Below are positions 1 to 8,426 of a DNA stretch of 64,000 bases, one piece after another. Source of the stretch: Myxococcales bacterium (GTDB lineage: Bacteria > Myxococcota > Myxococcia > Myxococcales > Myxococcaceae); assembly GCA_016191815.1 (NCBI GenBank), contig JACPVI010000020.1, positions 1 to 64,000 on the forward strand. The letters run 5' to 3'. The notes below the pieces were generated by a model. The model made no database searches. It had not been told where the DNA came from and saw nothing but the letters and a program-made list of their open reading frames with translations. The first letter of the stretch is position 1. The number at the start of each line of letters is the position of its first letter. A program made the position numbers and the translations under genes.

Positions 1-96
1 AGCAGCGCAAGCGACGAGCCTGCGCCTCGCAGCGAGAGGATCGTTCGTCGCAGGTATCAGTACACCCTGGGCAGAGCACTAGCCCCCTTACGCTAG
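1..96 (+). CDS. Possible 3' end of a gene cut by the window edge
   Basis: The first 31 codons are open in frame 1 and end with TAG at 94-96. The peptide is arginine-rich and matches no family I recognise. It could be the C-terminus of an upstream gene, or chance, because frames stay open easily at this GC. The stretch from 97 to 214 shows nothing beyond a GGAGGAG at 131-137, which has no convincing start after it. Confidence 0.2.
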   Translation, partial: SSASDEPAPRSERIVRRRYQYTLGRALAPLR

Positions 97-214
97 CAAA
101 GCGGACCTGTAGGTCGTTATCCGCCATCCTGGAGGAGCGGGGCGAGCGTGCTGGCTGCGGCGTTTGACGCAACAGGGTGCGGGCGCTACAAGCCCCGGGC
201 CCACGGAGAAGCGC

Positions 215-1393
215 ATGCCTCGCTCGGACATCACCGACCTCTACCGAATCGACGAGCTTCTGAGCGACGAGGAGAAGGCCGCGCGGGATGTGGTGGCCGC
301 GTTCGTCGACCGCGAGTACTTGCCCAAGGCCGGGAAGTACTTCCGGCACGGCACCTTCCCGCTGGAGGTGATTCCCAAGCTGGCCGAGCTGGGGGTGTTC
401 GGCGCCACATTGGATGGGTACGGCTGCGCCGGAATGGGCAACGTGAGCTACGGGCTCATCCTCCAGGAGCTGGAGCGGGGCGACTCCGGGCTGCGCTCGT
501 TCGCCTCGGTGCAGAGCTCGTTGTGCATGTACCCCATTCACGCCTTCGGGAGCGACGAGCAGAAGGAGCGGTTCCTCCCGGGGATGGCGAAGGGCAAGCT
601 GATCGGCTGCTTCGGCCTGACCGAGCCCGACTTCGGCTCGGACCCGGGGGGAATGCGCACCCGCGCCCGGAAGGACGGCGACGGGTGGGTGCTCAACGGC
701 TCGAAGATGTGGATCACCAACGGCAGCATCGCCGACGTCGCGGTGGTGTGGGCCAAGACCGGAGAGGGCGGGGCGGAGTCCATCCGCGGGTATCTGGTGG
801 AGAAGGGAATGCCGGGCTTCACTGCCCGGGAGATCGAGGGGAAGTTCTCCCTGCGCGCCTCCTTCACCTCGGAGCTGGCGTTCCAGGACGTCCGGGTGCC
901 GGCGCGGAACGTGCTGCCGAAGGTGGAGGGGCTGAACGGGCCGCTCTCCTGCCTCAACCACGCGCGGGCCGGAATCGCCTTCGGGGCGGTGGGAGCGGCG
1001 ATCGCCTGCTTCGAGGCCGCGAGGGAGTACGCGCTCTCGAGGGTGCAGTTCGGCAAGCCCATCGCCGCCTTCCAGCTCACCCAGGCGAAGCTGGCGGACA
1101 TGCTGCAGGAGATCGTCAAGGCCCAGCTCTTGTCCCTGCGGCTGATGCGGATGAAGGATCAGGGCAAGGTGAGCGCGGCGCAGGTGTCGTTGGCCAAGCG
1201 GAACAACGTCCGGGTGGCGATGGAGATCGCCCGCTCGGCGAGGTCCATCCTGGGAGCGAACGGCATCACCGACGAGTACCCGGCGGTGCGGCACATGTTG
1301 AATCTGGAGTCGGTCTACACCTACGAGGGAACCCACGAGGTTCACACGCTGATCCTCGGCCGCGCCATCACCGGGATCGACGCTTTCTCCTGA
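215..1393 (+). CDS. gcdH: Glutaryl-CoA dehydrogenase (acyl-CoA dehydrogenase family)
   Basis: This FAD enzyme oxidises and decarboxylates glutaryl-CoA to crotonyl-CoA in lysine, tryptophan and aromatic-acid breakdown. The 392-residue length is typical. The acyl-CoA dehydrogenase signature GLTEPDFGSDPGGMRT is present near residue 147. The C-terminus reads TYEGTHEVHTLILGRAITG, which is diagnostic of the glutaryl-CoA subfamily; the Glu of YEG (about residue 371) is the catalytic base. I chose ATG 215 because the family N-terminus begins at about MPRSDITDLY and GGAG lies upstream. The TTG at 166 would add 17 atypical residues. A thioesterase gene follows after 32 bases on the same strand, so co-transcription is likely. 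The family call is firm; the physiological substrate is inferred from the subfamily. Confidence 0.93.
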   Translation: MPRSDITDLYRIDELLSDEEKAARDVVAAFVDREYLPKAGKYFRHGTFPLEVIPKLAELGVFGATLDGYGCAGMGNVSYGLILQELERGDSGLRSFASVQSSLCMYPIHAFGSDEQKERFLPGMAKGKLIGCFGLTEPDFGSDPGGMRTRARKDGDGWVLNGSKMWITNGSIADVAVVWAKTGEGGAESIRGYLVEKGMPGFTAREIEGKFSLRASFTSELAFQDVRVPARNVLPKVEGLNGPLSCLNHARAGIAFGAVGAAIACFEAAREYALSRVQFGKPIAAFQLTQAKLADMLQEIVKAQLLSLRLMRMKDQGKVSAAQVSLAKRNNVRVAMEIARSARSILGANGITDEYPAVRHMLNLESVYTYEGTHEVHTLILGRAITGIDAFS

Positions 1394-1425
1394 CCGCGGC
1401 CGAGGCGGCCCAACCCCCAAACCCG

Positions 1426-1851
1426 ATGGCCTACACCCAGCGCATCCCGGTCCGCTTCGACGACGTCGACTACGCGCAGATCGTCTACTTCCCCCGGTTG
1501 TTCGGCTACTGCCACTGGGTGTTCGAGGACTTCTTCGCCAAGGAAGTCGGGCACAGTTACGCCCAGGTGCTCTCGAAGCGGCGGATCGCCTTCCCCACCG
1601 TCCACTCCGAGGCGGACTTTCAGGCGCCGCTGCGCTTCGGTGACGTGTGCCGCGTGGTGATGGACACGGTGAAGCTCTCCAAGCGGTCGATCGCCAACCG
1701 CTACCGGCTCTACCTCGGCGAGACGCAGAGGTTGTGCGCCAAGCTCGAGCTGGTGACCGTGCCGGTGGGGCTCGACGACTTCAAGCCGGTGGAGTTACCG
1801 GAGGACATCCGGGTCGCCTTCCTCAATCACCTGGTGGGTCTGACGGTTTGA
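1426..1851 (+). CDS. Hotdog-fold acyl-CoA thioesterase (4-hydroxybenzoyl-CoA thioesterase type)
   Basis: This 141-residue protein should hydrolyse an acyl-CoA thioester in the cytoplasm. Residues 9-25 (VRFDDVDYAQIVYFPRL) match the 4HBT signature, with Asp15 at the position of the catalytic aspartate. The glycine usual in this motif (AGIVY) is replaced by Gln (AQIVY), so the active-site loop may differ slightly. The whole protein is a single hotdog domain of normal length. It starts 32 bases after the glutaryl-CoA dehydrogenase stop, which suggests it relieves CoA ester build-up in the same aromatic or lysine pathway. That link is inference; the exact substrate cannot be read from sequence. 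Confidence 0.85.
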   Translation: MAYTQRIPVRFDDVDYAQIVYFPRLFGYCHWVFEDFFAKEVGHSYAQVLSKRRIAFPTVHSEADFQAPLRFGDVCRVVMDTVKLSKRSIANRYRLYLGETQRLCAKLELVTVPVGLDDFKPVELPEDIRVAFLNHLVGLTV

Positions 1852-1897
1852 CCTCTTGGGGGGCGGTCGGCCGGCTGCGCTTGACCGCGACCCACAC

Positions 1898-2419
1898 CTA
1901 GGAGCGGGCGCCGCCGTCGTCCGAGGCCCCACCCAACTCCTCCTCGGCCTGCCGCCGCCTCAGCTCGTCCTCGGAGAGGAAACCCACCGGAGAGCCCGGC
2001 CGGTGGAGGAAGCGCACCGACTTCGGCGAGAGACGGGCCATCTGCTCGGCGGTGGCCGCGGGGACCAGCGAGTGCTCGATCTGAGCTGGCTCTTGGCGCT
2101 CCACCACCGCGAGCTTTCCCTCTTCGAGCGCCCGCGCTTGCTCCTCGCAGAGATCGAGGCGGCGGAGCTTCCCCTTGCGGGTGACGAAGTAGAAGGCGCG
2201 CGGCCCGGACTCGATTGTCACCTGAGAGGAGAGCACCAGTCCGAGGAGCTTCGAATCCAGCTCCCGCTGGCGCTGGGCTTCGAGGCGCTGGAGCGCCTTG
2301 CTCATAGGCGGCGGTTGCCCGCCAGGTGGGCCTGGGCGGGGCGGCTCGGCCTCCACCTCGCGCGCCTGCTCCTCGGTGACGAGCCCTGCCTTGATCAGCT
2401 TGTCCTTCAGGCCTTGCAT
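1898..2419 (-). CDS. DUF2058 family protein (YaiL-like)
   Basis: The 173-residue product begins MQGLKDKLIKAGLVTEEQA, the characteristic start of DUF2058 (YaiL-type) proteins. A short charged/proline-rich linker follows and then a basic domain with RKGKLRRLDL near residue 95. Function is unknown; YaiL has been called nucleoprotein- or polysaccharide-associated, without a demonstrated reaction. ATG 2419 was chosen because the family N-terminus begins there; the open frame runs further upstream only as non-conserved residues. The gene converges on the thioesterase gene (46 bases between stops) and is divergent from the lipoprotein gene at 2545, so 2420-2544 should hold both promoters. Confidence 0.75.
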   Translation of the reverse strand: MQGLKDKLIKAGLVTEEQAREVEAEPPRPGPPGGQPPPMSKALQRLEAQRQRELDSKLLGLVLSSQVTIESGPRAFYFVTRKGKLRRLDLCEEQARALEEGKLAVVERQEPAQIEHSLVPAATAEQMARLSPKSVRFLHRPGSPVGFLSEDELRRRQAEEELGGASDDGGARS

Positions 2420-2544
2420 GTGAGCGCCTTCTAGCTCGCCAGGCGTATGGCGCAAGCCCGCCGGCCCGACCATTGTCCGCCGCCGCCGGTGGCCCTTGCC
2501 CGCGCGCGCGGCCCCCACGTAGGGTCGGAGGTGGAGGAGCCGCT

Positions 2545-3537
2545 TTGAGAGCACCTGCGTTGACGCTGGCCGCCTGCGCGATCCTGATGGGGTGCAGCGA
2601 CGCTGTAGACAAGGCGGCGAAGCGGCGGATCTTCTCGCCGGAGGATCCTCCCAAGGCAGTGACCTCGGCGTCGGAGCGGCTGCCCCCCGAGAACGTGGCC
2701 GACGACTCCACAGTGGCCCGGAGGGTATTGGGCATGGGGGCGGCGGAGATCACCGAGCGCGTGGGACCGCACCGCTATTCGGCGAAGGTGAGCTTCGACT
2801 GGACCGGCGCCGGGCGGGGCACCCGGCTAGAGGAGACGCGGACGCTTTTCGCCGGGCCCGGAGGAGTGGCGGGCGATTTCCACGCCACCATCGAGAACTC
2901 GCGAGATCAGGGCCTGGAGGTGATGCGGGTTCGCGGGCAAGTGTACGCCCGGAGCCGCTACGGGAGGTTCCGCCAGAGGCTGCGCGACCGGGGGATGGCG
3001 GAGCGCGAGCGCGAGGAGGTGCAGGGAGCGGTGCGGGACTTCGATTCGCTCTTCCTGGGCAGGTTGAAGCTCTCGGCTCAGGGCTCGGCAGGCCACGAGG
3101 GGAGGACGGTCTGGAAGTACGTGGTCTCGCTCGGGCCGCCGGGGGCGGGCTCTCCGCCCAAGCTGCCTCCGCTCATCGAGCCGAAGGGCGGTCAGGACGA
3201 GACGACCAAGCGGCGGCGCGCTTTCTTGGAGCAGAGGCAGCCGCGCACGCTGGAGGGCGAGGTGTTGGTGGACGCAGAGACTTCGGTGGTGCTCAAGGCG
3301 CACCTGGTGGGGAGGCTGTCGGTGGAGGCGGACGCGGGGGTAGCCGAGCTGAGAATGGTGGTGGACTGCTCGCTCACCGAGGTTGGCCGGGAAGCTGCGC
3401 TGGCGCCGCCGAAGGAGTTCCTCCCGGACGAGGACAAGCCGCAGGGGATTGCGGACGCGCTGGACCGGTTCGGCATCCCCCGGGTGCGCTCGGACGCCGG
3501 GACGGGGGCGGAAGAGGTCCGGCCGGACGACGAGTAG
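2545..3537 (+). CDS. Putative lipoprotein of unknown function
   Basis: The predicted product has 330 residues. The start is TTG 2545, preceded at good spacing by GGAGGAG (2531-2537); translation from there gives a short signal peptide ending in a lipobox-like LMGC, so the mature protein should be lipid-anchored. The body has no motif I recognise. It contains several amphipathic stretches that look like beta strands and an acidic C-terminus ending PDDE. The lipobox has Met at -2, which is tolerated but uncommon. It is a stand-alone transcription unit, divergent from the DUF2058 gene. I cannot assign a function. Confidence 0.6.
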   Translation: MRAPALTLAACAILMGCSDAVDKAAKRRIFSPEDPPKAVTSASERLPPENVADDSTVARRVLGMGAAEITERVGPHRYSAKVSFDWTGAGRGTRLEETRTLFAGPGGVAGDFHATIENSRDQGLEVMRVRGQVYARSRYGRFRQRLRDRGMAEREREEVQGAVRDFDSLFLGRLKLSAQGSAGHEGRTVWKYVVSLGPPGAGSPPKLPPLIEPKGGQDETTKRRRAFLEQRQPRTLEGEVLVDAETSVVLKAHLVGRLSVEADAGVAELRMVVDCSLTEVGREAALAPPKEFLPDEDKPQGIADALDRFGIPRVRSDAGTGAEEVRPDDE

Positions 3538-3564
3538 GGCTGCTACAGCCCTGTGGCCGAAAAT

Positions 3565-3592
3565 TTGACCGACCCCTGCCCCCCCCTACAAT
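3565..3592 (+). promoter_or_regulatory. Sigma-70-type promoter candidate
   Basis: TTGACC (3565-3570) and TACAAT (3587-3592) are separated by 16 bases that include a C-tract. Both boxes fit the housekeeping consensus well. They lie about 80 bases upstream of the small ORF at 3671, leaving a leader of about 70 bases. No operator-like symmetry is visible. Confidence 0.5.
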
Positions 3593-3670
3593 CCCCATCC
3601 GTAGCGGGTCGGCCGCTCCGAGGCGGTTGGTGGTCGATATCGGGGCGGAACTCGAGCGAAGGAGAGCGAG

Positions 3671-3991
3671 ATGGAGCGCAAGGCTGCGAGCACGACGGTG
3701 GCGGTAACGGGGGCGCAGGTCCGGGGGGCGCTGTCCAGGGCCATCGCTTTGGCCTCCGACGAGGAGAAGGTCCTCAGGATGCGCTACGGCGTGGAGGGGG
3801 ACAGTCTCCACGCGCCGCTGCCCAGGGCCGCCGGTGGCAACGAGGAGCTGGCCGACGAGCTGTTGCTGATCGAGCTGCAGCTCTTGCGGGCCCACCGTGC
3901 CCAGCAGGCCCGGCTGGCCCCGGCGGCGAAGGCGGGGACGAGGAACGTGGCGAAGGAGAAGATTGTAAGGGCGCTGAGGAAGAAGCACTGA
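3671..3991 (+). CDS. Small protein with sigma-70 region 4.1-like motif
   Basis: This 106-residue protein contains SDEEKVLRMRYGVE at about residues 29-42, closely resembling the EEKVLRMRFG core of sigma-70 region 4.1. The second half of region 4, including the recognition helix and the RERIRQIE motif, is absent. It is replaced by a leucine-rich helix (ELADELLLIELQLLRAHRAQQ) and a basic tail ending RALRKKH. The start is supported by GGAG a few bases upstream and a sigma-70-like promoter at 3565-3592. A role in binding core RNA polymerase or its flap could be imagined, but that is only inference. It could also be a small DNA-binding or structural protein that shares a short chance motif. Confidence 0.6.
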   Translation: MERKAASTTVAVTGAQVRGALSRAIALASDEEKVLRMRYGVEGDSLHAPLPRAAGGNEELADELLLIELQLLRAHRAQQARLAPAAKAGTRNVAKEKIVRALRKKH

Positions 3992-3994
3992 CAC

Positions 3995-4010
3995 GCCCAC
4001 ACGCGTGGGC
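3995..4010 (+). terminator. Short hairpin after the sigma-4-like ORF
   Basis: GCCCAC (3995-4000) pairs with GTGGGC (4005-4010) across a 4-base loop, 4 bases after the stop at 3991. No T-tract follows, so at most it is a weak or factor-assisted terminator. Confidence 0.3.
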
Positions 4011-4150
4011 CGTCGGGCGGGAGGCGTGCCGAGGAGGTGCGCCTTGCGGCCGACGAGGTCGCCGCTGGACTGATTGAACCGAGCTGAGGGTGACTCCGCC
4101 GCGCCGTGGCGACGAGTCTCCGGGGCGCGTTTCGAAGAGCTGGCTCCGGC

Positions 4151-5710
4151 TCACGAGCCCATCACCTGGACCAACCGTCGCCCGGCTTCCGACAACGACA
4201 GTGGTCTCCCGCCCAGCTGACCAGCGAGGGCGCCTGCGTCGTCCCGCTGGCCGCGGGCGAACAGATCCTTGAGCCAACTCCCCGCCGCCGGGTTTCGCCA
4301 GAAGTCCTCGTTGTAGCGGTCCACCAAAACCTCGTACAGCCGCGCCTCGAAAGCCCAGGCCCGCAGGTAGCGGGTGGCGTAGAGCTGCGGATCCACGTCG
4401 TAGAGGTAGAAGCCGCGGTGCACCTTCACGGAGAGCGCCCGGGCCATCCGCTCCTCGTACTCTTCGGCGAGCGGCCGCTCCGGCCCCCGCGCGTACAGCT
4501 CCAGCTCGTAGGGGAGCTTCGCGGCGTAGCGCCTGAGCAGCCAGAGGTTGTTGAAGGCCGAGATGCGGGCCGCCTCCTTGGCGTTCGCGGTCGACAGGTG
4601 CAGATAGCGCCTGTGCCAGGCCGGATCGAGCAACAGGTGGTCGAAGAGGTAGGCGAAGCCTTCGGTGACCGAGAGGTCCCCAAGCCTCCGCTCCTCCACC
4701 GGGGCGTGCGGCGAGACGTGGGCGAGCTGCTGCGCGTGCCCGAACTCGTGGAGGAGCGAGAAGTAGTCGTCCAGGCCTCCGCCCGGCCGCACCACCAGCC
4801 GGATGTCGTCCGGCACCTTCAAGTCGGCCACGAACGCCCGCGAGGTCTTCCCCGGCCGTTCCTCGGTGTCGAGCAGGATTCGCCCCTCGGCGTTGGGCGG
4901 CAGCCCCATCTCGCCCAGACAGCGGGTGACGGAAGGGAGCAGGTCCTCCCGGCGAAAGTGCTGCGCCATCCAGGGGGCGGTCGCCGCCCGCTGGAGGTCG
5001 TGGCGCCGCGCGTTCCCCGCCGGCACCGGCCGCACGCCCGGGTCCACCTTCCTGAGCACGTACCCGAGGACGTCGCGGTAGGCGTCCTCGGTCTCGAGCA
5101 ACACCTTCTCGCACTCCTGCGCCAGCGCCTCGGCCGAGAAGCCGGTCACCGCGTCGCGCAGGGCGAGGTAGCTCGAGTAGCCCAGCGCCTCGGCAGTCTG
5201 GACCGCCGCCTCCCGCCGCCGGGCGTAGGGCGTCTGGTTCTCCCACAGCAGCTCGCCGATCCCTTGCTCCAGCATCCCCCTCCGCTCCCGCTCGGCCTCC
5301 CGGGGCAGCCGGGCCACCGCTTCCCGGAGGGCGAGCGGCTCGCGGTCGGTGGGGACGGTGGCGCTGGCCTCGAGGGTGGCGATCTCCTCCTGCGAGGGGG
5401 CGGCGATCGCCTCCTCCACCTGGCCGGCGAGGAACTCGAGCAACAGCCGCATCCTCGTCCGCTCGCGCTCGTCGGTGCGCTTGTCCTCCACCGACTCGCG
5501 CACCTGGCGAAACGTCTCCGGCCGGGTCAGCTCGGGGTATTCCCGGTACAGGTGCTCGACCGGCAGCTCCGTTGCCAGCCCCGCCCCATATCGGTAGTGG
5601 AGGCTGGCCAGGTCGAAGAGAAACGAATCGAGGCGCTTCGCCAGGGCGTTGATGGAAGTCTCCACGTCGCCTATGAGGCGCGCGGGAGCCGAATTAGTCA
5701 ACCCCACCAA
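4151..5710 (-). CDS. M3-like zinc metallopeptidase
   Basis: The 519-residue protein carries HEFGH at about residues 321-325, the HExxH zinc motif, followed about 25 residues later by VTEGFAYLFDHL, whose Glu is the expected third ligand. An all-helical N-terminal region and a YLRAWAFEARLYE segment near the C-terminus fit the oligopeptidase M3 (thimet/PepF-like) fold, with the N-terminal part shorter than in classical PepF. It is probably a cytoplasmic oligopeptidase, since no signal peptide is seen. The upstream-most start (TTG 5710) lies 2 bases from the start of the divergent RluA gene, so a later start such as GTG 5665 may be the real one. The family is clear; the peptide substrate is unknown. 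Confidence 0.8.
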   Translation of the reverse strand: MVGLTNSAPARLIGDVETSINALAKRLDSFLFDLASLHYRYGAGLATELPVEHLYREYPELTRPETFRQVRESVEDKRTDERERTRMRLLLEFLAGQVEEAIAAPSQEEIATLEASATVPTDREPLALREAVARLPREAERERRGMLEQGIGELLWENQTPYARRREAAVQTAEALGYSSYLALRDAVTGFSAEALAQECEKVLLETEDAYRDVLGYVLRKVDPGVRPVPAGNARRHDLQRAATAPWMAQHFRREDLLPSVTRCLGEMGLPPNAEGRILLDTEERPGKTSRAFVADLKVPDDIRLVVRPGGGLDDYFSLLHEFGHAQQLAHVSPHAPVEERRLGDLSVTEGFAYLFDHLLLDPAWHRRYLHLSTANAKEAARISAFNNLWLLRRYAAKLPYELELYARGPERPLAEEYEERMARALSVKVHRGFYLYDVDPQLYATRYLRAWAFEARLYEVLVDRYNEDFWRNPAAGSWLKDLFARGQRDDAGALAGQLGGRPLSLSEAGRRLVQVMGS

Positions 5711-5712
5711 AG

Positions 5713-6627
5713 ATGAAGCGTCGGACGTTCTCGGTCAGCTCGGCGGAGGAGGGCAGGCCCCTCAGCTCGGTCCTCGCCCGGGCGCTCGGCGTTCCTGAGG
5801 CAGACGCACGGCGGCTCGTCTCACACGGCGCCGCGTACGTGGGCGGACGGCGATGCCTGGACCCTCAGAGGCCCACGCACGCCGGAGCGGTCGTCACCGC
5901 GGTGCTCGAAGAGTCGGGGAGAAGCGCCCTCGAGCCGGCCGCGCCGCCTCCCAAGCTTCGGGTGCTCTTCGAAGACAGCGAGCTTTTCGCGGTGGACAAA
6001 CCGGCCGGGCTCGCCTCCCAGGCCACCGCGGGGAGAACGGGCGACAGCCTGTTGGATGCGGTCGCACGGCGGGTGGGGGTGGAGGCCGGCTTGGTGCACC
6101 GGCTCGACCGGGACACCTCCGGAGTGACGGTCTTCGGAAAGACCAAGCGGGCGACCTTGGCGCTCTCCGAGGAGTTCCGCCGCCGGACGGCGAGGAAGCG
6201 CTACCTCGCCGTGACGGGTCCCGGCTTGCCCGAGCGGTGCACGGTCGAGTTGCCGATTGCCAAGGACCCATCCAGGCCTGGCCGTTACCGTGCGGTGAAG
6301 GAGGGCCGTTCGGCGGTCACCGAACTGGAGCGCCTCTATGCGTCGGAAGAGTTTTGCCTGGCGGCGCTCTGGCCCCGCACCGGGCGGACGCACCAGCTCC
6401 GGGTGCACCTTAGGGCGCTGGGGGCGCCCATCCTGGGAGATTCCCTCTACGGCGGCGCCCCGGAGGCGGCGGGTCTTCCCGCACGAAGGTGCCTCTTGCA
6501 CGCGCAGGCGCTCGCCCTGAAACATCCGCGCACCGGCGAGGAGCTGGCGCTCGAGGCGCCGGTCCCCGAGGAAATGCTGGCCTTTTTCCGGCGCGCCAAG
6601 GTGGAGCCCCCTTCGGGCCGGCTTTGA
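5713..6627 (+). CDS. RluA-family pseudouridine synthase
   Basis: This 304-residue protein should convert specific uridines in rRNA or tRNA to pseudouridine. An N-terminal S4-like RNA-binding segment (residues 15-60) precedes the catalytic domain. HRLDRDTSGV near residue 133 contains the invariant catalytic Asp, and RTGRTHQLRVHL is the second conserved block. The order S4, then HRLDRxTSG, then RTHQIRxH is that of RluC/RluD proteins, but the target nucleoside cannot be settled. It is divergent from the M3-like peptidase gene. ATG 5713 has no good Shine-Dalgarno sequence, so an alternative start is possible. Confidence 0.9.
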   Translation: MKRRTFSVSSAEEGRPLSSVLARALGVPEADARRLVSHGAAYVGGRRCLDPQRPTHAGAVVTAVLEESGRSALEPAAPPPKLRVLFEDSELFAVDKPAGLASQATAGRTGDSLLDAVARRVGVEAGLVHRLDRDTSGVTVFGKTKRATLALSEEFRRRTARKRYLAVTGPGLPERCTVELPIAKDPSRPGRYRAVKEGRSAVTELERLYASEEFCLAALWPRTGRTHQLRVHLRALGAPILGDSLYGGAPEAAGLPARRCLLHAQALALKHPRTGEELALEAPVPEEMLAFFRRAKVEPPSGRL

Positions 6628-6663
6628 AGCTCACCCTGCGCTGCGGTTCCAATACGCCGCAAG

Positions 6664-7242
6664 CTAGGCGAACAGGTCGGCGACGGGGATTTCGACTCCG
6701 GGCAAGTGTCGAGGCACCAGCGTGTCGCCCGGGCGGACGGTGCGCGCCGTGGCGTACCGGCCCTCCGAGGACACCGGATCCGTGTAGATCTCCACGCACT
6801 TCTCCGCCACGTTGGCAATCCAGTACTCGGGGATGTTGGCTCGAGCGTATACGCGGCCCTTCAGGCTGCGGTCTTTTCTCAGCGAGTCGCCGGAGACCTC
6901 GGCCACCAACAGGGCGCTGCGCGGGTGAGCCGGCGCTGCGTCTTCCTCTGACTGCAGCACCACCGCCAGATCTGGCTCAGGCTCGCTGTCGTCGCTCAGC
7001 GTCAGCGGAAGTTGGATCCGTACGCTGTACTCTGGCGGCAGCGCGCGCGCCAGCTTCCCGGTCAAGGTCGTGATCACCCGCGCGTGCGGACGCTTCTGTG
7101 GTGTCATTTCGACGATTACTCCCTCGAGCAGCTCGACGTGCTCGTCCTCATCGAGGATGCCGGCCGTGATCAGTCGGTGGTACTCCTCGGTTCGGAAACG
7201 GCGAGCTGAAGCCAGGCCTTCGACACCTTCCAAGCTCCCCAT
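6664..7242 (-). CDS. Uma2-family PD-(D/E)XK nuclease-fold protein (DUF820)
   Basis: The 192-residue product is a full-length Uma2/DUF820 protein. Residues 18-45 hold the family start (FRTEEYHRL...ELLEGVIVEM), residues 90-95 EPDLAVV, and about 110-140 LLVAEVSGDSLRKDRSLKGRVYA with the predicted Asp/Glu/Lys nuclease residues, followed by IPEYWI. The family is abundant in cyanobacteria and some Myxococcota. A restriction-like nuclease activity is predicted from the fold but rarely proven. The gene is upstream of, and on the same strand as, the glycosyltransferase at 7341; the 98-base gap leaves co-transcription open. Confidence 0.85.
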   Translation of the reverse strand: MGSLEGVEGLASARRFRTEEYHRLITAGILDEDEHVELLEGVIVEMTPQKRPHARVITTLTGKLARALPPEYSVRIQLPLTLSDDSEPEPDLAVVLQSEEDAAPAHPRSALLVAEVSGDSLRKDRSLKGRVYARANIPEYWIANVAEKCVEIYTDPVSSEGRYATARTVRPGDTLVPRHLPGVEIPVADLFA

Positions 7243-7340
7243 GACGATCCTCCGCGATCATCATAGACAGCGGGACCGTGGGCGTGCACCGCCCGGCGCG
7301 GTCGAGTAGGCAGCCGAGCGGCCAGTGGAAGCTCCGATGG

Positions 7341-8351
7341 TCATGCGGCGCAGGTGAAGTGCCGGCCCTCCTGCCAACCCAAGCCAGAGAGGCGCTCGCG
7401 AATTTCCTGCCGCGCCCCTTTGGCCCCCACCGCGGCGACCAGGTGCAGCTCGCCCGGCGGACCGAGCGAGGCAGGAGCGACCACCGGCGCTCCCTCGATC
7501 CGCTGGCCGAGCTTCCTCGGGCTCACCTCGATGAACCGATCGGTGCCGAAGCCCTCGGCGCGAAGGAGCCGGGAGAGCGCTAGCCCGAGCTCGCCGGCGC
7601 CCCACACGATGCTGGGGCGCCCGCGAGGGAGCACCTCCCCGAGGTAGCGCGCCTTGAGGCGGAGGATGCTCCGCTTGGAGTAGCGCGGGTCGGTCCGGGT
7701 GAGCCTCGAGTCCCGGTCTCTCCAGCGCAGCAGCACCTCGGGCAGGTTCTTGAGCCCGAAGCCCCTGGAGAGGAGCTTGAGCCAGAGCTGCCAGTCCTCG
7801 GGGAAGTCTCCCTCTTCGAAGCCGCCAGCCGCCTCCAGCGCCGCTTTCCTCATGGTCACCGAGGGGTGACAGAGCGGGCTCTCCACCAGGCGGTCCGCGA
7901 ACAAGAGCTCGGGGGTGGTCAGCGAGCCTAGCCACCGCGCGCAGAGCTGCATGTTCGGGCTGACCGGACGGTCCTCGCGGAAGACCTCCACCGCAGTGCC
8001 CACCGCGGCGAGGCGCGGGTCGGCCTCCAGCGCCGCCACGCTCTTCTCGAGCCTGCTGGGCAGTGAGACGTCATCCGCGTCCATCCGCGCGAGGTAGGGA
8101 GCGCGGCAGTGGGGAAGCCCCGCCCACAGCGCACGTACCAGTCCCTGCCCGGGCCCCTGCACCAGCCGCGCGCGTGCGTCCTCCCGGGCGAGCCTCGCGA
8201 GGATTCGCCCCGTCTCGTCGCTCGAGCCATCGTCCACGGCGATCAGCTCGAGGTCTCGCAGGGACTGCTCGAGGATGCTCCGCGCGGCGCCCTCCACCGT
8301 CGGGGCCGCGTTTCGCGCCGGCATCAGCACCGAGATCAAGGGGGTCGTCAT
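7341..8351 (-). CDS. Family 2 glycosyltransferase with C-terminal Rossmann-like domain
   Basis: Residues 1-230 form a GT-A glycosyltransferase. ISVLMPARNAAPTV is the family start, VDDGSSDETG the nucleotide-binding loop, and ARMDADDVSLPSRL contains the DxD metal/nucleotide-sugar motif. EDWQLWLKL near residue 185 supplies the acidic base region. Residues 240-336 are a second domain beginning VWGAGELGLALSRLL, a GxGxxG-like motif that resembles the N-terminal Rossmann-like part of PglD-type acyltransferases. No membrane segment is visible, so it should act on the cytoplasmic face in polysaccharide or glycolipid synthesis. Neither the sugar nor the acceptor can be read from sequence. Confidence 0.85.
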   Translation of the reverse strand: MTTPLISVLMPARNAAPTVEGAARSILEQSLRDLELIAVDDGSSDETGRILARLAREDARARLVQGPGQGLVRALWAGLPHCRAPYLARMDADDVSLPSRLEKSVAALEADPRLAAVGTAVEVFREDRPVSPNMQLCARWLGSLTTPELLFADRLVESPLCHPSVTMRKAALEAAGGFEEGDFPEDWQLWLKLLSRGFGLKNLPEVLLRWRDRDSRLTRTDPRYSKRSILRLKARYLGEVLPRGRPSIVWGAGELGLALSRLLRAEGFGTDRFIEVSPRKLGQRIEGAPVVAPASLGPPGELHLVAAVGAKGARQEIRERLSGLGWQEGRHFTCAA

Positions 8352-8426
8352 CGCACCAGCGCCGCTGGTTGCTTAGCATCATCCTCCAAGGTTGCCCGCC
8401 GTGTTCGCGTGTAGACTGCCCAGCCC

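Noticed and set aside
1852-1897. Terminator between thioesterase and DUF2058 genes
   Set aside because: GCGGTC and GACCGC could pair, but the 13-14-base loop and lack of a T-tract make it unconvincing.
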